Counted from the stretch's first letter, positions 36,278 to 46,296 are shown. The stretch is 64,000 bases of DNA from Methanotrichaceae archaeon (GCA_013178225.1 JABLXE010000003.1:62001-126000), one strand, 5' to 3'. Notes: generated by a model from the sequence alone, not told the origin. Program-made: numbers and translations.

Positions 36278-37699
36278 ATGTTGCAGAAGTTCGACCTGAT
36301 CGTCATAGGTTCCGGGGCCGGGATGCACGTGGCCTCCCAGGCCTCCAAGCACGGCCTGAATGTGGCTCTGGTAGACCGCGGTCCCACCGGCGGAACCTGC
36401 CTCAACAACGGCTGCATACCCTCCAAGATGCTGATCTATCCGGCGGATGTGATCCGCGCTCTAGAAGACGCAAGCGCAGTTGGAGTGCAAGCTGGCCCAT
36501 TAAATGTTAGTTTCTCAAAGATAATGGGGCGGATGCGTTCGGTGGTCAACGAGACTCGAACGGAGCTGGAAAAGGCAATCGAGGCCCGGGAGAATCTCTC
36601 CTGGTACAGGGCCACCGCCGAGTTCACGGGCGAATACACTCTTCAAGCAGGCGATGACCAGATCACCGCCCCCCGGATAGTGATCGCCACGGGAGCCAGA
36701 ACCCTCATTCCGCCCATAAAGGGCCTCTCAGAGACCGGCTTTATCGATAACGTTAGCCTCCTGGACCAGGACAGGCTCCCCCAGAGCCTGATTGTTATCG
36801 GAGCCGGATACATCGGATGCGAGTACGGCCACTTCTTCTCAGCCCTGGGAACCGAGGTCACCATCCTGGGGAGAAGCCAGGCAGTCTTAAACCAGGAAGA
36901 CCCGGAGATCTGCAGGGTCGTGAAGGAGGTCCTGTCCCGGGATGTTATACTGCGGACCGGCCATGAGGTGGTGGAGGTAGGACGTCAGGGAGACCAGAAG
37001 TTCGTGTCAGCTATCGATCGCTCTGACGGTCAGATCTATCGCTTTAAAGCCCAGGAGATACTGCTGGCCGCCGGCCGTCGCTCCAATGCCGACCTGCTGC
37101 ATCCAGAGAGGGCCGGAGTGCAGACCGACCAGAAGGGCTGGATTAAAGTCAACGAGTTCCTGGAGACCAGCCGAAAGGGAATTTGGGCCCTGGGTGATGC
37201 CATAGGCAGGTACATGTTCAGGCACACCGCCAACTACGAGTCCGAGGTGGTGCTGCACAACCTCCTTCATGCCGGGAGCGATGAGGACCGGGAGATGGCC
37301 GACTATCACGCGGTTCCACATGCCGTATTCACTCACCCCCAGGTGGCGGGCGTGGGGCTGACCGAGGCGAGAGCCATAAAAGCCAAACACAGGATACTGG
37401 TGGGACGATCCCGGTATACAGACGTGGCCAAGGGGGTCGCCATGGCCGAAGAGCACGGATTCGTGAAAGTGGTGGTCGAAGAGGAAACGGGAAAGATACT
37501 GGGATGCTCTGTAGTCGGCTCCGAGGCTCCTTCGCTGGTTCAGCAGGTGGTCTACCTGATGAACGCCGACTACCAGGACCTGATGCCCATGATCCGGTCC
37601 CAGGTGATCCACCCCACCATCAGCGAGGTTGTGGCCGCCGCCTTTGCCAACCTGGAGCACCCCTACCACAAAGCCGGGGCAAAAGAAACGGAGGACTGA
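36278..37699 (+). CDS. Pyridine nucleotide-disulfide oxidoreductase (dihydrolipoamide dehydrogenase-like)
   Basis: 473 residues. FAD-binding start IVIGSGAGMHVASQAS; redox-active CLNNGCIPSK (about 46-55); NAD-binding IVIGAGYIGCEYGHFF (about 171-186); dimerisation end IHPTISEVVAAAF with the His-Glu pair of the family, though it reads IHPT where lipoamide dehydrogenase has HAHPT. Could be a mycothione/mercuric-type reductase or a dihydrolipoamide dehydrogenase; no lipoate-enzyme genes are nearby. Divergent from the coiled-coil gene and convergent with the VOR operon. Confidence 0.85.
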   Translation: MLQKFDLIVIGSGAGMHVASQASKHGLNVALVDRGPTGGTCLNNGCIPSKMLIYPADVIRALEDASAVGVQAGPLNVSFSKIMGRMRSVVNETRTELEKAIEARENLSWYRATAEFTGEYTLQAGDDQITAPRIVIATGARTLIPPIKGLSETGFIDNVSLLDQDRLPQSLIVIGAGYIGCEYGHFFSALGTEVTILGRSQAVLNQEDPEICRVVKEVLSRDVILRTGHEVVEVGRQGDQKFVSAIDRSDGQIYRFKAQEILLAAGRRSNADLLHPERAGVQTDQKGWIKVNEFLETSRKGIWALGDAIGRYMFRHTANYESEVVLHNLLHAGSDEDREMADYHAVPHAVFTHPQVAGVGLTEARAIKAKHRILVGRSRYTDVAKGVAMAEEHGFVKVVVEEETGKILGCSVVGSEAPSLVQQVVYLMNADYQDLMPMIRSQVIHPTISEVVAAAFANLEHPYHKAGAKETED

Positions 37700-37746
37700 G
37701 AGGTTTTCCGCTCCTCTGCCGCCTTTTTATTCAATATCCGTTGTCT

Positions 37747-39192
37747 CTATCTTCCTGCCGACATCTCCAGCACGCGGGCAGCCTTTGCCCCCTCTTCCAG
37801 GATCTTCAGGTTTAAGGGAATCAGCTTGGGCTTCTTGGCAAAGGTCACCTTGAAGGCGTTTTCGTACGCCTCCTCCGGCAGGCCCAGATCGCCGGCCTCT
37901 TTCAAGGCGCCGAACATGGCCGTGTTGGCGGCCTGATGGGCCCCCATCTCTGTGGCAATCTGAGTGGCGGGCACAGATATCGCCAGCACTCCTTCCGGCG
38001 GCTGGAACTGCCCGGCCAGCGAGTCGTAAAGTATCACCCCGCCCTTCCTGACCGTGGGGGCAAACTTCTCCAGCGAGGGACGGTTAAAGGCCACCAGCAC
38101 ATCGGGATTGTCGCTGGTGGGAGATCCAATGGGCTCGCCTGAGATTACCACCGTGCAGTTGGAGGTTCCTCCCCTCTGCTCCGGTCCGTAGTCAGGATAC
38201 CAGGAGACGGATCTTCCCGAGCCGAAGGCCGTCTGGGCCAGAGTGAGCCCCATCGACAAGACGCCCTGACCGCCAAAGCCGGCGATCTTCACGCTTCTGA
38301 GGGAAAACTCCGGGTCCTCGGCGATCTGGGCGCAGGCAGCTCCCTCACAGCCGAACAGCCGGTCCAAAGTCTCCTTTGAGAAGTCGCTTTCCGGCCTGGA
38401 GATGGGATGGGATTCTGCCGAGCGATCCCGGAACTTCTTCAACGGGAACTCCCGCTCCATCTCCTCGTTGACGAACTTGGCCGCTCCCTTGGCATCCTTG
38501 CGAAGGATGGTGGGGCAGGGAGAGAGACACTCCACAAAGGCGTATCCCAGCTTGTCCCTCTGAATCTCCAGCGCCTTTCTGACCGCCCGCCTGGCCTTGC
38601 GTATGTGCTCGATATCCGAGAGCGAGACCCGCTCGATATAGATCGGAGCCTGAAGGGTGTCCAGAAGCTCGCAGATGTGAGTGGGATAGCCGCACTCCAC
38701 CGGGTTCCGTCCCGCCGGAGTGGTGGCTGTAACCTCACCGATCAGGGTGGTCGGTGCCATCTGGCCCCCAGTCATGCCGTAGACGGTGTTGTTCACGAAG
38801 AAGACCGCCAGCTTCTCGCCCCGGTTGGCCGCCTGCAGCGTTTCGTTCAGTCCGATGGAGGCCAGATCTCCGTCTCCCTGATAGGAGATCAATATGGCAT
38901 CATCCTCGGCTCTGGAAACGCCGGTGGCGATCGCCGGGGCCCGGCCGTGGGCCGCCTGGAAGTGGCCGCAATCCAGGTAGTAATAGGCGAAAACGGCACA
39001 GCCCACCGGGGAGATCACTACGCAGCGGTCCTGAATGCCCAGATCGGCCATGGCCTCGCCTATAAGCTTGTGCAGCACGCCGTGCCCGCAGCCCGGACAG
39101 TAATGAGTGGCGGTGGGTGCCGCCCCCCCTTTGCGGGGAAAGCTCGGGTACATGCCGGAATGCCCGCCGATTATCTTTTCCTTAGCCGCCAT
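37747..39192 (-). CDS. 2-oxoacid:ferredoxin oxidoreductase, beta-gamma fusion
   Basis: 481 residues. About 1-280 is the thiamine-diphosphate beta subunit ([31 protein letters not shown]). About 300-481 is the gamma subunit ([28 protein letters not shown]). VOR-type enzymes oxidise 2-oxoacids from branched-chain amino acids to acyl-CoA plus CO2 with ferredoxin, or run the reverse. It starts two bases after the stop of the alpha gene, as the last gene of the XRE-synthetase-VorB operon. The fusion is known; the delta subunit is found on the upstream synthetase instead. Confidence 0.9.
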   Translation of the reverse strand: MAAKEKIIGGHSGMYPSFPRKGGAAPTATHYCPGCGHGVLHKLIGEAMADLGIQDRCVVISPVGCAVFAYYYLDCGHFQAAHGRAPAIATGVSRAEDDAILISYQGDGDLASIGLNETLQAANRGEKLAVFFVNNTVYGMTGGQMAPTTLIGEVTATTPAGRNPVECGYPTHICELLDTLQAPIYIERVSLSDIEHIRKARRAVRKALEIQRDKLGYAFVECLSPCPTILRKDAKGAAKFVNEEMEREFPLKKFRDRSAESHPISRPESDFSKETLDRLFGCEGAACAQIAEDPEFSLRSVKIAGFGGQGVLSMGLTLAQTAFGSGRSVSWYPDYGPEQRGGTSNCTVVISGEPIGSPTSDNPDVLVAFNRPSLEKFAPTVRKGGVILYDSLAGQFQPPEGVLAISVPATQIATEMGAHQAANTAMFGALKEAGDLGLPEEAYENAFKVTFAKKPKLIPLNLKILEEGAKAARVLEMSAGR

Positions 39193-39194
39193 TC

Positions 39195-40238
39195 TCAGGC
39201 CACCTCCCTGATCTTATCCATTATCTGATCCATGCGAATCAGATTTCCTCCGTAGCGTGCAACCAGGCCCACGTCCTCGGTGCCAGCTGCCCGCCTCACG
39301 TCCTCTCTCATCATGCCGTTGCTCATCTCGACCGATATGAACCTGCAGCCCTTCTCAGACAGCTCTCGAATTCCGGCCTCCGGGAAGGGGAAAAGTGTTA
39401 GCGGCCGGAACAGCCCCGCCTTCATTCCCTCGCGCCTGGCTCTATCCACGGCCGACCGGGCAATCCTGCTGCTGATGCCGTAGGATACCAGAACGATCTC
39501 GGCGTCCTCCAGCCGATAGCCCGTCCACGCAGTTTCGTTCTGCTTGATACGGTCGTACTTGGCCTGCAGCTTCAGGTTATGCTTCTCCATCTCCTCGAAG
39601 TCCAGGTCGATTGAGGTGACCAGGTTGTGGCGGGTGGCCGAATTGCCTGAGACCGCCCAGGACGTGTCGATATTCGGCACCACGGCCTCCTCGGGAAAGT
39701 TCAGGGGCTCGACCATATGGCCCAAAACTCCGTCCGCTAAAACTATGGCCGGATTGCGATATTTGAATGCCAGGTCAAAGGCCTTCATGGTGAAGTCGCA
39801 CATCTCCTGCACGCTATTGGGAGCGAGCACGATGCTGTTGTAGCAGCCGTGTCCGCCGCTCTTGACCGCCTGGTTGTAGTCGGACTGCTCGGGACCGATG
39901 TTTCCCAGGCCCGGGCCGGCTCTGCAGATGTCCACGATCACGCAGGGCAGCTCGGCTCCGGCTATGTAGCTTATCCCCTCCTGTTTGAGGCTCATTCCCG
40001 GCCCGGAAGACGCCGCCAAGACGCGGTGCCCCGCGCCGGCGGCTCCGTAGACCATATTGATGGCCGCTTCCTCCGACTCGGCCTGCACGAACTTGCGGCC
40101 GGCCCGGGGGAAGAACCTGGATGCTTCATGCAGAATCTCGCTTGCCGGTGTAATGGGATAACCGAAGAAGCAGTCGCAGCCTGCGTACATCGCACCTATG
40201 ATCACTGCGCTGTTTCCTGCAACTAATTGAGCAGGCAT
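39195..40238 (-). CDS. vorB: 2-oxoacid:ferredoxin oxidoreductase alpha subunit VorB
   Basis: 347 residues, typical of Vor[17 protein letters not shown] near the start, [20 protein letters not shown], then [20 protein letters not shown] and the [20 protein letters not shown] segment match 3-methyl-2-oxobutanoate dehydrogenase closely. Together with the beta-gamma fusion two bases downstream and the ferredoxin domain on the synthetase one base upstream it gives a complete four-function enzyme. The substrate is inferred from the family: 2-oxoisovalerate and related branched 2-oxoacids. Confidence 0.9.
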   Translation of the reverse strand: MPAQLVAGNSAVIIGAMYAGCDCFFGYPITPASEILHEASRFFPRAGRKFVQAESEEAAINMVYGAAGAGHRVLAASSGPGMSLKQEGISYIAGAELPCVIVDICRAGPGLGNIGPEQSDYNQAVKSGGHGCYNSIVLAPNSVQEMCDFTMKAFDLAFKYRNPAIVLADGVLGHMVEPLNFPEEAVVPNIDTSWAVSGNSATRHNLVTSIDLDFEEMEKHNLKLQAKYDRIKQNETAWTGYRLEDAEIVLVSYGISSRIARSAVDRARREGMKAGLFRPLTLFPFPEAGIRELSEKGCRFISVEMSNGMMREDVRRAAGTEDVGLVARYGGNLIRMDQIMDKIREVA

Positions 40239-40239
40239 T

Positions 40240-42138
40240 TCAACTCTCCTCTGCTTTCTCCTTTTTTGGAATATGAACTTCGATTGCTAAGGGCTCGGGA
40301 CAGGTGTAGTAGCATGCCCCACAGCCGATGCAGCCATCTCCTGAATAGACCACGTAGTTGTAGCCCCTCTCGTTCAGCTCTCCGCCCATCCTCAGAACCT
40401 CTGCCGGGCAGGCCAGAACGCACCTCTCGCAGGCTTTGCATTCCAGGATGTTGATCACCGGATAGGGTTTGTCCTTCTCCCTGATCTCCACTCTGCGAAT
40501 CTTGCCGCTGATGGTCTTGGGAAGCTCTTCTACGAACTCGACGATTCTCGGATACTTATAGGGTGCCGTGACATTTTTTACATGCTCTTGAAGCTCTTTT
40601 TTGAGCTCTTCAGAGGCGGTGTATTCCCGGGTCAGGACCACCGTGGCCTTGACCACCTGTCCTCTGATGGGATCGGGAACTCCGGTGATCGCCACCTCCA
40701 TGACGGCAGGGTGGGACATGAGCGCGGACTCCACCTCGAAAGGCCCCACCCGGTAGCCGGAGGACTTGATCATGTCATCGGTTCTGCCCACGAACCAGAA
40801 ATAGCCGTCTTCGTCCATCCAGGCGGTGTCACCAGTATGGTAATAGTCGTCGTGCCAGGTGTTCTTGACCTTCTCCGGGTCCTGGTGATAGTCCACGAAC
40901 AGTCCGATGGGCTTCCCTTTGTCGGTCTTAATGACGATCTCTCCCTCTTCGCCCACCTCGCAGACCTTATTGTCCTTTCCGACTAACACTATGTCATATC
41001 CTGGGGCAGGCTTGCCCATCGATCCGGGCTTCGGCTCCATCCAGGGGTAATTGGCGATGCACACCACCGATTCCGTCTGGCCGAAGCCCTCCATCAGCTT
41101 GAGGCCGGTTGTCTTCAGCAACTTCTCGTAAACCGAGGGGTTCAAGGGCTCGCCGGCGGTCACCAGGTAATTGAGGCTGGAGAAATCGTACCGGGACATA
41201 TCGCTCTTGATCATGAAGCGGAAGATGGTCGGCGGAGCACAGAAGGTGGTGACTCCGTAGTGGACCATCCTGTCCATCATGGTTCCGGCATCGAAGCGGT
41301 CGTAATCGTAGACGAAGACCCCTGAGCCGGCGATCCACTGCCCGAAGATCTTTCCCCAGGCGCACTTGGCCCAGCCGGTATCGGCAACTGTATAGTGAAG
41401 GCCGTCTTCGCCCACGTTCTGCCAGTACCTGGCGGTGATGATGTGGCCCAGCGGATAGGTCTGGTCGTGCCGGACCATCTTGGGGTATCCGGTGGTGCCG
41501 GAGGTGAAGTATCCGAGGAGGATGTCATCGTTTTTGGTGGCTTCTTCTCCCACAGGCCTCTCAAAATCGGGGGAGGACTTCTCCAGCTCGAGACCGAAGT
41601 TGATCCAGCCCTCTCGTTTCAGGTCGGTGGATCCGGCAAGCGCCTTTACCAGGGGAATGTTTCCCAGAGCTAGATCTGCAGCATCGACCTCGCCGGGAAC
41701 ACCGTTTTCCCCGATGCAGATCACCATCTTGATATCGCCCTTCTTGATGCGGTACACCAGGTCTTTCTCCTTCAGCATGTGGGTGGAGGGAATGGATATG
41801 GCGCCGATCTTGTTCAGGCCAACCATGGAGACCCAGAACTCCCAGCGGCTCTTCAAGGTGAGCATAACCGTGTTGCCCTTCCGGAGCCCGAGGCGCAGAA
41901 ATAGGTTGGCCGCCTGGTCGCTCAAGCGTTTTAGCTCTCCGAAGGTGATGATCTTCTCCTCTCCGTGATCGTTGCACCATACCAGAGCAGTCTTTTCCGG
42001 GAAGTCCTCGGCATAGGCGTCCACGATATCGAAGGCGAAGTTGAAGTTCTCTGGAACAATGATTTTGAAGTTCTCTTTGAAGTCCTCGTAGGACTCGAAT
42101 TCGGATCTGGAGACAAATCTCGATAATAATGAAGACAT
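40240..42138 (-). CDS. AMP-forming acyl-CoA synthetase fused to a 2[4Fe-4S] ferredoxin domain
   Basis: 632 residues. The synthetase holds [23 protein letters not shown] (ATP loop, about 220), [29 protein letters not shown] and the catalytic Lys near SGKIRR. From about 565 a ferredoxin-like domain has [12 protein letters not shown] and [12 protein letters not shown], two cluster sites laid out as in VorD. The next genes encode VorB (one base on) and a beta-gamma fusion. Activation of an organic acid to acyl-CoA next to a VOR suggests a reductive carboxylation route to 2-oxoacids. Start ATG 42138 with AGAGG seven bases upstream, or GTG 42159, overlapping the regulator gene. Confidence 0.88.
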   Translation of the reverse strand: MSSLLSRFVSRSEFESYEDFKENFKIIVPENFNFAFDIVDAYAEDFPEKTALVWCNDHGEEKIITFGELKRLSDQAANLFLRLGLRKGNTVMLTLKSRWEFWVSMVGLNKIGAISIPSTHMLKEKDLVYRIKKGDIKMVICIGENGVPGEVDAADLALGNIPLVKALAGSTDLKREGWINFGLELEKSSPDFERPVGEEATKNDDILLGYFTSGTTGYPKMVRHDQTYPLGHIITARYWQNVGEDGLHYTVADTGWAKCAWGKIFGQWIAGSGVFVYDYDRFDAGTMMDRMVHYGVTTFCAPPTIFRFMIKSDMSRYDFSSLNYLVTAGEPLNPSVYEKLLKTTGLKLMEGFGQTESVVCIANYPWMEPKPGSMGKPAPGYDIVLVGKDNKVCEVGEEGEIVIKTDKGKPIGLFVDYHQDPEKVKNTWHDDYYHTGDTAWMDEDGYFWFVGRTDDMIKSSGYRVGPFEVESALMSHPAVMEVAITGVPDPIRGQVVKATVVLTREYTASEELKKELQEHVKNVTAPYKYPRIVEFVEELPKTISGKIRRVEIREKDKPYPVINILECKACERCVLACPAEVLRMGGELNERGYNYVVYSGDGCIGCGACYYTCPEPLAIEVHIPKKEKAEES

Positions 42139-42155
42139 TTTAGGGCCTCTTTTCC

Positions 42156-42704
42156 TCACATGACCAAGACCAGCAGCTGGGCAGGCTTATCGTCAACCGC
42201 CTCCAGGGCGTGTTTATAGGACGAATCGAAGAATATCGAATCGCCCTGGTTCAGCATGACCTCTTGATCGTGAATATAGAGTTTCAGGGTGCCTGCCAGC
42301 ACGAAGTCGAACTCCTGGCCAGGGTGGCTGTAGAACGATGGCTTCTCTTTTCTGGGCTCGACCGTAACAATAAAGGGTTCGGCTTTCTTGTGAACAAAGT
42401 TGCCTGCCAGGCTCTGGTATCTGTACTGCTTCCTGCGCTCCACCTCCACTCCCTGACCCCTGCGGGTCACCGAAAAGATGTTCATGCGGGGCTCGTCCCC
42501 GGTTAGCAGCAGGCTCATATCCACATCGAATTTGCGAGCGATCTCGATCAGCTTGCTCGCCGGAATATCCAGCTTTCCCTGCTCGTAGCAGGTGTACGCC
42601 TCAGCGGATATATTGAGGTACTCTGCCATATCTTCTGGAGTGATATCAGAGAGTTCCCTCAGTTCGCGAAGGCGCGACCCTATCTCTTCCAGCCTCTCCT
42701 TCAT
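42156..42704 (-). CDS. XRE-family regulator with cupin sensor domain
   Basis: 182 residues. HTH_3 region (about 7-60: [20 protein letters not shown] and [19 protein letters not shown]) followed by a C-terminal cupin barrel (about 105-180: [20 protein letters not shown] and [15 protein letters not shown]). Such proteins sense a small molecule in the cupin and regulate the neighbour operon. It lies directly upstream of the acyl-CoA synthetase, so synthetase and VOR genes are its likely targets; the ligand could be an acyl-CoA or fatty acid (inference). ATG 42704 has AGAGGA upstream. Confidence 0.85.
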   Translation of the reverse strand: MKERLEEIGSRLRELRELSDITPEDMAEYLNISAEAYTCYEQGKLDIPASKLIEIARKFDVDMSLLLTGDEPRMNIFSVTRRGQGVEVERRKQYRYQSLAGNFVHKKAEPFIVTVEPRKEKPSFYSHPGQEFDFVLAGTLKLYIHDQEVMLNQGDSIFFDSSYKHALEAVDDKPAQLLVLVM

Positions 42705-43035
42705 TTTCGTATTCCTCTGCTGCAATCCACCCGGTTTCTTTGGGCTTCATACGTGCCGGAATGTGACTCCCTTCACAGCATATTTTAAGTTATCTCTGCA
42801 AATGATAATCTGATAATTTGAGTTGTGTTTAATTGTTCCGCGAATTTATTATATATATTAATTTAGTTCCCGGCTCGAGGCCAGGCAGAAAAATGATCGA
42901 AGGAGGAAGACTTGGGCATCATCCGGCATGTATTCGACAAAATGTCCAAAAATTGAGCAGAAGGACTAGACAAATTTATCATGATAGACCATTTGCATTC
43001 GCCCTGTGCAGATGCGCCATCCTTTATGCTGGGAT
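42705..43035. other. AT-rich intergenic region
   Basis: About 330 bases. The segment 42775-42860 is AT-rich, with TTTATTATATATATTAATTT near 42844-42863, and likely holds the promoter of the XRE-synthetase-VOR operon. No open frame resembles a protein. Confidence 0.5.
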
Positions 43036-43413
43036 TTACATCTCCCAATCATCGTCCTCGAACATTTTCCCCATGTGGCCGGAGGTGGCCTTCATCTTGG
43101 CTTCTCCCGACTGGCCTTTACTCACTCCCAAAAGCTTTGACACGTCCTGGCGAACGACTGTGCCGCGCATCATCTGGAGGGTGATCTCTGGATCTATATC
43201 GTATTTTTCAAGATACGCGCTGCGGGAGAGGTGTTCTCCATGAGCGGATATGTATATCGGATCGCCGACCACAGGCGAGATCTTTCCCAGAGGAAGAATC
43301 CATTCGAAGCCCTGGGGCAGCGTGCACTCCAGCCACTCTTCGTCGTCTTCTCCCAGGACCTCTGTTTCAACTTCATTTACTACCCCACAATTCTTACAGA
43401 TTATCTTCTTCAT
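43036..43413 (-). CDS. Protein with N-terminal CxxC, unknown function
   Basis: 125 residues from the ATG at 43413 (MKKIICKNCGVVNEVETEV). One CKNC pair near the start could be half a zinc site. The rest includes FEWILPLGKISPVVGDPIYI and a charged, acidic C-terminus (KMFEDDDWEM). No family is recognised. AAGGGTG six bases before the ATG supports the start; an upstream in-frame start is less likely. It is divergent from queE. Confidence 0.62.
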   Translation of the reverse strand: MKKIICKNCGVVNEVETEVLGEDDEEWLECTLPQGFEWILPLGKISPVVGDPIYISAHGEHLSRSAYLEKYDIDPEITLQMMRGTVVRQDVSKLLGVSKGQSGEAKMKATSGHMGKMFEDDDWEM

Positions 43414-43597
43414 GCCAAACACCCTTAGCCGGAACATTGTCTATTACATTATATATAATTTACTATTTAAATAAAATTAAGCTCAGGATTTACTAATGAT
43501 AATATATCGAGGGCTTTAAGTTTCGCCCGCCGACTTATCCGGCCTCGCGCCGGATGGCAGCAAATTTAAGGTCTATGGCCGCCAGCTTCCACAACAG

Positions 43598-44197
43598 ATG
43601 CGCGTATCCGAGATCTTTTATTCCATTCAGGGAGAGGGGCCGGCCATGGGCAGGCCGGCCACCTTCATCAGGCTGGCAGGATGCAACCTTTCCTGTCGCG
43701 GCTGCGACACCCAGGCCAAAGGCTATGAAGAGATGAGCATTCCAGACGTCATAGAGTTCATAAAGGGCAAACGGGTGGTCATCACCGGCGGCGAGCCGAC
43801 CCAACAGATGGATGATCTGCAGGCGCTCATAGACCGCCTGCATCTGCAGGATATCGAGATCCATCTTGAGAGCAACGGAACCGGCATCCTGGCGGACGGG
43901 ACCCTGAAACGGCTTCACTTTGCGGTGATCAGCCCCAAGCGGGGGGCGCCGTGCGACCTGCAATACTGGGGCAGCAAGGGGAACGTTCACCTGAAGTTCG
44001 TCCTCGGGCCGGAGGCCTGGTGCTGGCCCCCCGCCGTTCTGAGGTCGATTCTTCCCGATCTTCCCTCCGAGAGGGTATGGCTCATGCCCTACGGGACAGA
44101 CTGGGCAATGAGGGGTGCTGAGGTGGCCTGGGATCTGGCTCTAGAGCTGGGCGTGAACTACTCGGACCGGCTGCACGTGAGGATTAGAAGGCCGTAG
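43598..44197 (+). CDS. queE: 7-carboxy-7-deazaguanine synthase QueE
   Basis: 199 residues. FYSIQGEGPAMGRPATFIRL leads to the radical SAM site CNLSCRGCDT (about 29-38), and VVITGGEPTQQ follows. QueE makes the 7-deazaguanine core, used in archaea for archaeosine in tRNA. A TATA-like AAATTTAAGG about 30 bases before the ATG, with no ribosome binding site, suggests a leaderless mRNA. Other archaeosine genes are not here. Slightly shorter than many bacterial homologues but with all core motifs. Confidence 0.9.
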   Translation: MRVSEIFYSIQGEGPAMGRPATFIRLAGCNLSCRGCDTQAKGYEEMSIPDVIEFIKGKRVVITGGEPTQQMDDLQALIDRLHLQDIEIHLESNGTGILADGTLKRLHFAVISPKRGAPCDLQYWGSKGNVHLKFVLGPEAWCWPPAVLRSILPDLPSERVWLMPYGTDWAMRGAEVAWDLALELGVNYSDRLHVRIRRP

Positions 44198-44296
44198 AGG
44201 CGGATAGTCGAACAGCGTCGCTGATTACGGCTTGATTTCGATCTCCAGCCAGGGGCAGCAAGGCGACCAGCAAAGATCGACTTTTTATATACATTT

Positions 44297-44974
44297 TCAC
44301 AGCACGTTGAACCGCTTCCAGGCCTCTTCGATGTGCAGGGTCTTCATGCCGATTCTTGCCGCAGGGACGATATCGTTATCGAAATTGTCGCCGATGGCCA
44401 GCAGCTCCTCGGGCTCTAAATCGAGCTTCCTTGCCGCCTCCAGAAAGATCCTCGGGTCCGGCTTCTTGTGGCCGAAGTCGGAGGAGAAGATCACATGCTC
44501 AAAGCGGTCATAAAAGCCCAGGTACCTGAGCTCGAGCTCAGAGAATACCCTCTGTCCGTTGGATACTATGGCCTTCGGGTAATCGTTCAGCTCCTGCAGC
44601 AGCCGCTCGCTCTGGGGAAAGGGCTGCAATCTCTCCAGGGTTGCGGCTCTAAAGGTCCGGCTGGTCTCTTTTCCCAGAGCCTCGCTATCGATCTCCCATA
44701 CGGCATGCCTTTCGCAGATCTTTCCCCATACCGCTTCAACTCTTACCTCCGGATAGGCTTCCCACCTGCTCTCCATGTATTCCTTCACCCCTCTCCGGTA
44801 CTCGGCCATCAGCTCCTCCGGGGAGACCCTGACCCCTTGATAGATCAGCCATCTGGCCACCGGCTTGTAGCTGCTGATATCCCCTTCGTCGGTGCTGATA
44901 TTAATGAGCGTGTTGTAGCAGTCGAATATCACTCCCTTGATGCCTTCATATCCCAGCTCCTCCAAATTGGCCAT
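44297..44974 (-). CDS. HAD-superfamily hydrolase
   Basis: 225 residues from ATG 44974 (MANLEELGYEGIKGVIFDCY). The HAD motifs are DCYNT (I), VSNGQ (II), GHKKPDPRIF (III) and AIGDNFDNDIVPA (IV), all intact; the nucleophile is the first Asp. Substrate is probably a phosphorylated metabolite and cannot be named. AGAGGT lies about seven bases before the start. The upstream in-frame extension to 45058 overlaps the shared promoter and is rejected. Confidence 0.88.
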   Translation of the reverse strand: MANLEELGYEGIKGVIFDCYNTLINISTDEGDISSYKPVARWLIYQGVRVSPEELMAEYRRGVKEYMESRWEAYPEVRVEAVWGKICERHAVWEIDSEALGKETSRTFRAATLERLQPFPQSERLLQELNDYPKAIVSNGQRVFSELELRYLGFYDRFEHVIFSSDFGHKKPDPRIFLEAARKLDLEPEELLAIGDNFDNDIVPAARIGMKTLHIEEAWKRFNVL

Positions 44975-45028
44975 AGTCAAAACCTCTAAAAGATCCTTAA
45001 GGATTGCACCTGAAGTCTTCGCTATAAA

Positions 45029-45040
45029 GATATATAAAAA
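45029..45040. promoter_or_regulatory. Divergent TATA element for HAD gene and candidate RNA
   Basis: GATATATAAAAA reads as TTTTTATATATC on the minus strand, a strong box for the HAD gene, and as TATATAAA (45031-45038) on the plus strand, which places a plus-strand start near 45059. TATA boxes are nearly symmetric, so the element can serve either or both. Confidence 0.5.
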
Positions 45041-45058
45041 TTGTTCAACTATATTCAT

Positions 45059-45245
45059 GCCGGTGATACCCGTACCGGTGGCCGCCCAGATCTAAGAGGG
45101 GATGAAACCGCCCGCAGGGAGTAGCCAAAAGTGTATTAGCGGACGGCCTAGGCTGATAATACTAGTAGAGAATATGTGTAGGTTGGCCTGGCAGGACGAA
45201 AGTATTAGGGCGCGCATTTGGCCGATGCCCAGGTGCGTTTTTTTT
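45059..45245 (+). ncRNA. Candidate structured RNA of about 185 nt
   Basis: No protein frame covers this stretch. A plus-strand TATATAAA at 45031-45038 would start RNA near 45059. The RNA can fold: CCGGT(9)ACCGG at the 5' end; CGGCCTA pairing TAGGTTG across about 28 bases, needing two G-U pairs; and a 3' hairpin CGCATTTGG(7)CCAGGTGCG directly followed by T8. Both wobble-containing stems form only in plus-strand RNA, which supports the direction. It ends 80 bases before the next gene and does not match an RNA family I know. Confidence 0.5.
45213..45245 (+). terminator. Hairpin and T8 ending the candidate RNA
   Basis: A nine-pair stem CGCATTTGG (45213-45221) and CCAGGTGCG (45229-45237), including two G-U pairs, with a seven-base loop, then eight T (45238-45245). 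The layout matches an intrinsic terminator on the plus strand; the complement strand would break two pairs. Confidence 0.7.
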
Positions 45246-45324
45246 GCGGCAGCGTTGAGTTGAAGAGGTTTGCCGCAATCTCAACCTTCATTAGGGAACC
45301 GTTTAGCAGAAGAGGTGGACTGAA

Positions 45325-45690
45325 TTGGAGTCATTTTTGAAGTCATTTGAAATTGTGGTCCGGGGAAAGGGAAAGGCGCGAGCGGAGCTGGACCAGCGAA
45401 ATCCGAGAACGTCCGAAGCCTTCTTCGAACTGCTGCCTCTGGAGGCGAGTGCTATGATATGGGGTGAAGAAGTCTACTTCGATATTCCGCTACAGACAGA
45501 CGACGAGAATCCGAATTCATCGGCTGAGCCGGGCGACATCTCCTACTGGTCGCCAGGGCCTGCGCTGTGCATATTCTTCGGCCGGACCCAGCCGGTTTCA
45601 GGCGTCAATCACCTGGGACGTGTGAGAGAAGGTCTGGGTATATTCAAGGAGGTCAGGGCAGGAGATAGGATAATATTAAATAGATTATAA
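45325..45690 (+). CDS. Cyclophilin-like fold protein (TM1367 family)
   Basis: 121 residues. MIWGEEVYFDIPLQ, GDISYWSPGPALCIFFGRTQ and GVNHLGRV are hallmarks of the small cyclophilin-like (TM1367) proteins, which have the barrel but no shown isomerase activity. TTG start with AGAGGTGG six bases upstream. The flavodoxin-like gene follows after 27 bases, so they may be co-transcribed. Confidence 0.8.
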   Translation: MESFLKSFEIVVRGKGKARAELDQRNPRTSEAFFELLPLEASAMIWGEEVYFDIPLQTDDENPNSSAEPGDISYWSPGPALCIFFGRTQPVSGVNHLGRVREGLGIFKEVRAGDRIILNRL

Positions 45691-45717
45691 GGGCATGAAT
45701 TTTTGAAGGTGTTGCAC

Positions 45718-46203
45718 ATGGTTAAGGTCCTGGTAGCTTACCACTCTAGAACGGGGAACACGGCCAAGATGGCCGAAGCGGTAGCATCGGGCGTCCGGTC
45801 CGCTGGGGCAGAAGCCTTTCTCAAGAAAGTTGAGAACGTGACGAACGATGACCTGATAGCCTCCGACGGCATAATCATCGGCTCGCCCACTTATTACGGC
45901 CTGATGTCGGCCGAGGTCAAAAAGGTGTTCGATGGCTCGGCTGAGATCCGGGGCCAGCTAGAGAACAAGGTCGGCGCGGCCTTCACCTCATCGGCCAGCG
46001 CTGATGGAGGAAATCAAACCACGCTCCTGTCAGTCCTGCAGGCCATGCTGATTCACGCCATGATCGTGGTCGGCGATCCCATGGATTCTGGGGGGCACTA
46101 TGGGGCGATAGCTGTAGGTTCGCCGGAGGCAGAATGCCGGGAAACCTGCAAGATGCTGGGAGAAAGGGTGGCACGCCTGGCCAAAAGGCTGGCACCGGGA
46201 TGA
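45718..46203 (+). CDS. Flavodoxin-like / WrbA-type flavoprotein
   Basis: 161 residues. FMN-phosphate loop VAYHSRTGNTAKMAEAV at residues 5-21, then GSPTYYGLMSAEVKKVFDGS and AAFTSSASADGGNQTT, which fit the NAD(P)H:quinone oxidoreductase/WrbA group. It carries electrons or reduces quinone-like compounds. Start ATG 45718 with GAAGGTG six bases upstream. Follows the cyclophilin-like gene. Confidence 0.85.
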   Translation: MVKVLVAYHSRTGNTAKMAEAVASGVRSAGAEAFLKKVENVTNDDLIASDGIIIGSPTYYGLMSAEVKKVFDGSAEIRGQLENKVGAAFTSSASADGGNQTTLLSVLQAMLIHAMIVVGDPMDSGGHYGAIAVGSPEAECRETCKMLGERVARLAKRLAPG

Positions 46204-46296
46204 TGCCGCTAATTTCAACTCATCTTTTCTGGCTTTCAGTTCCGTCGGTTCCGTCGGAAAAGCGTTTTTATCCTCTCCTGCCCAATTGATTGAAGG

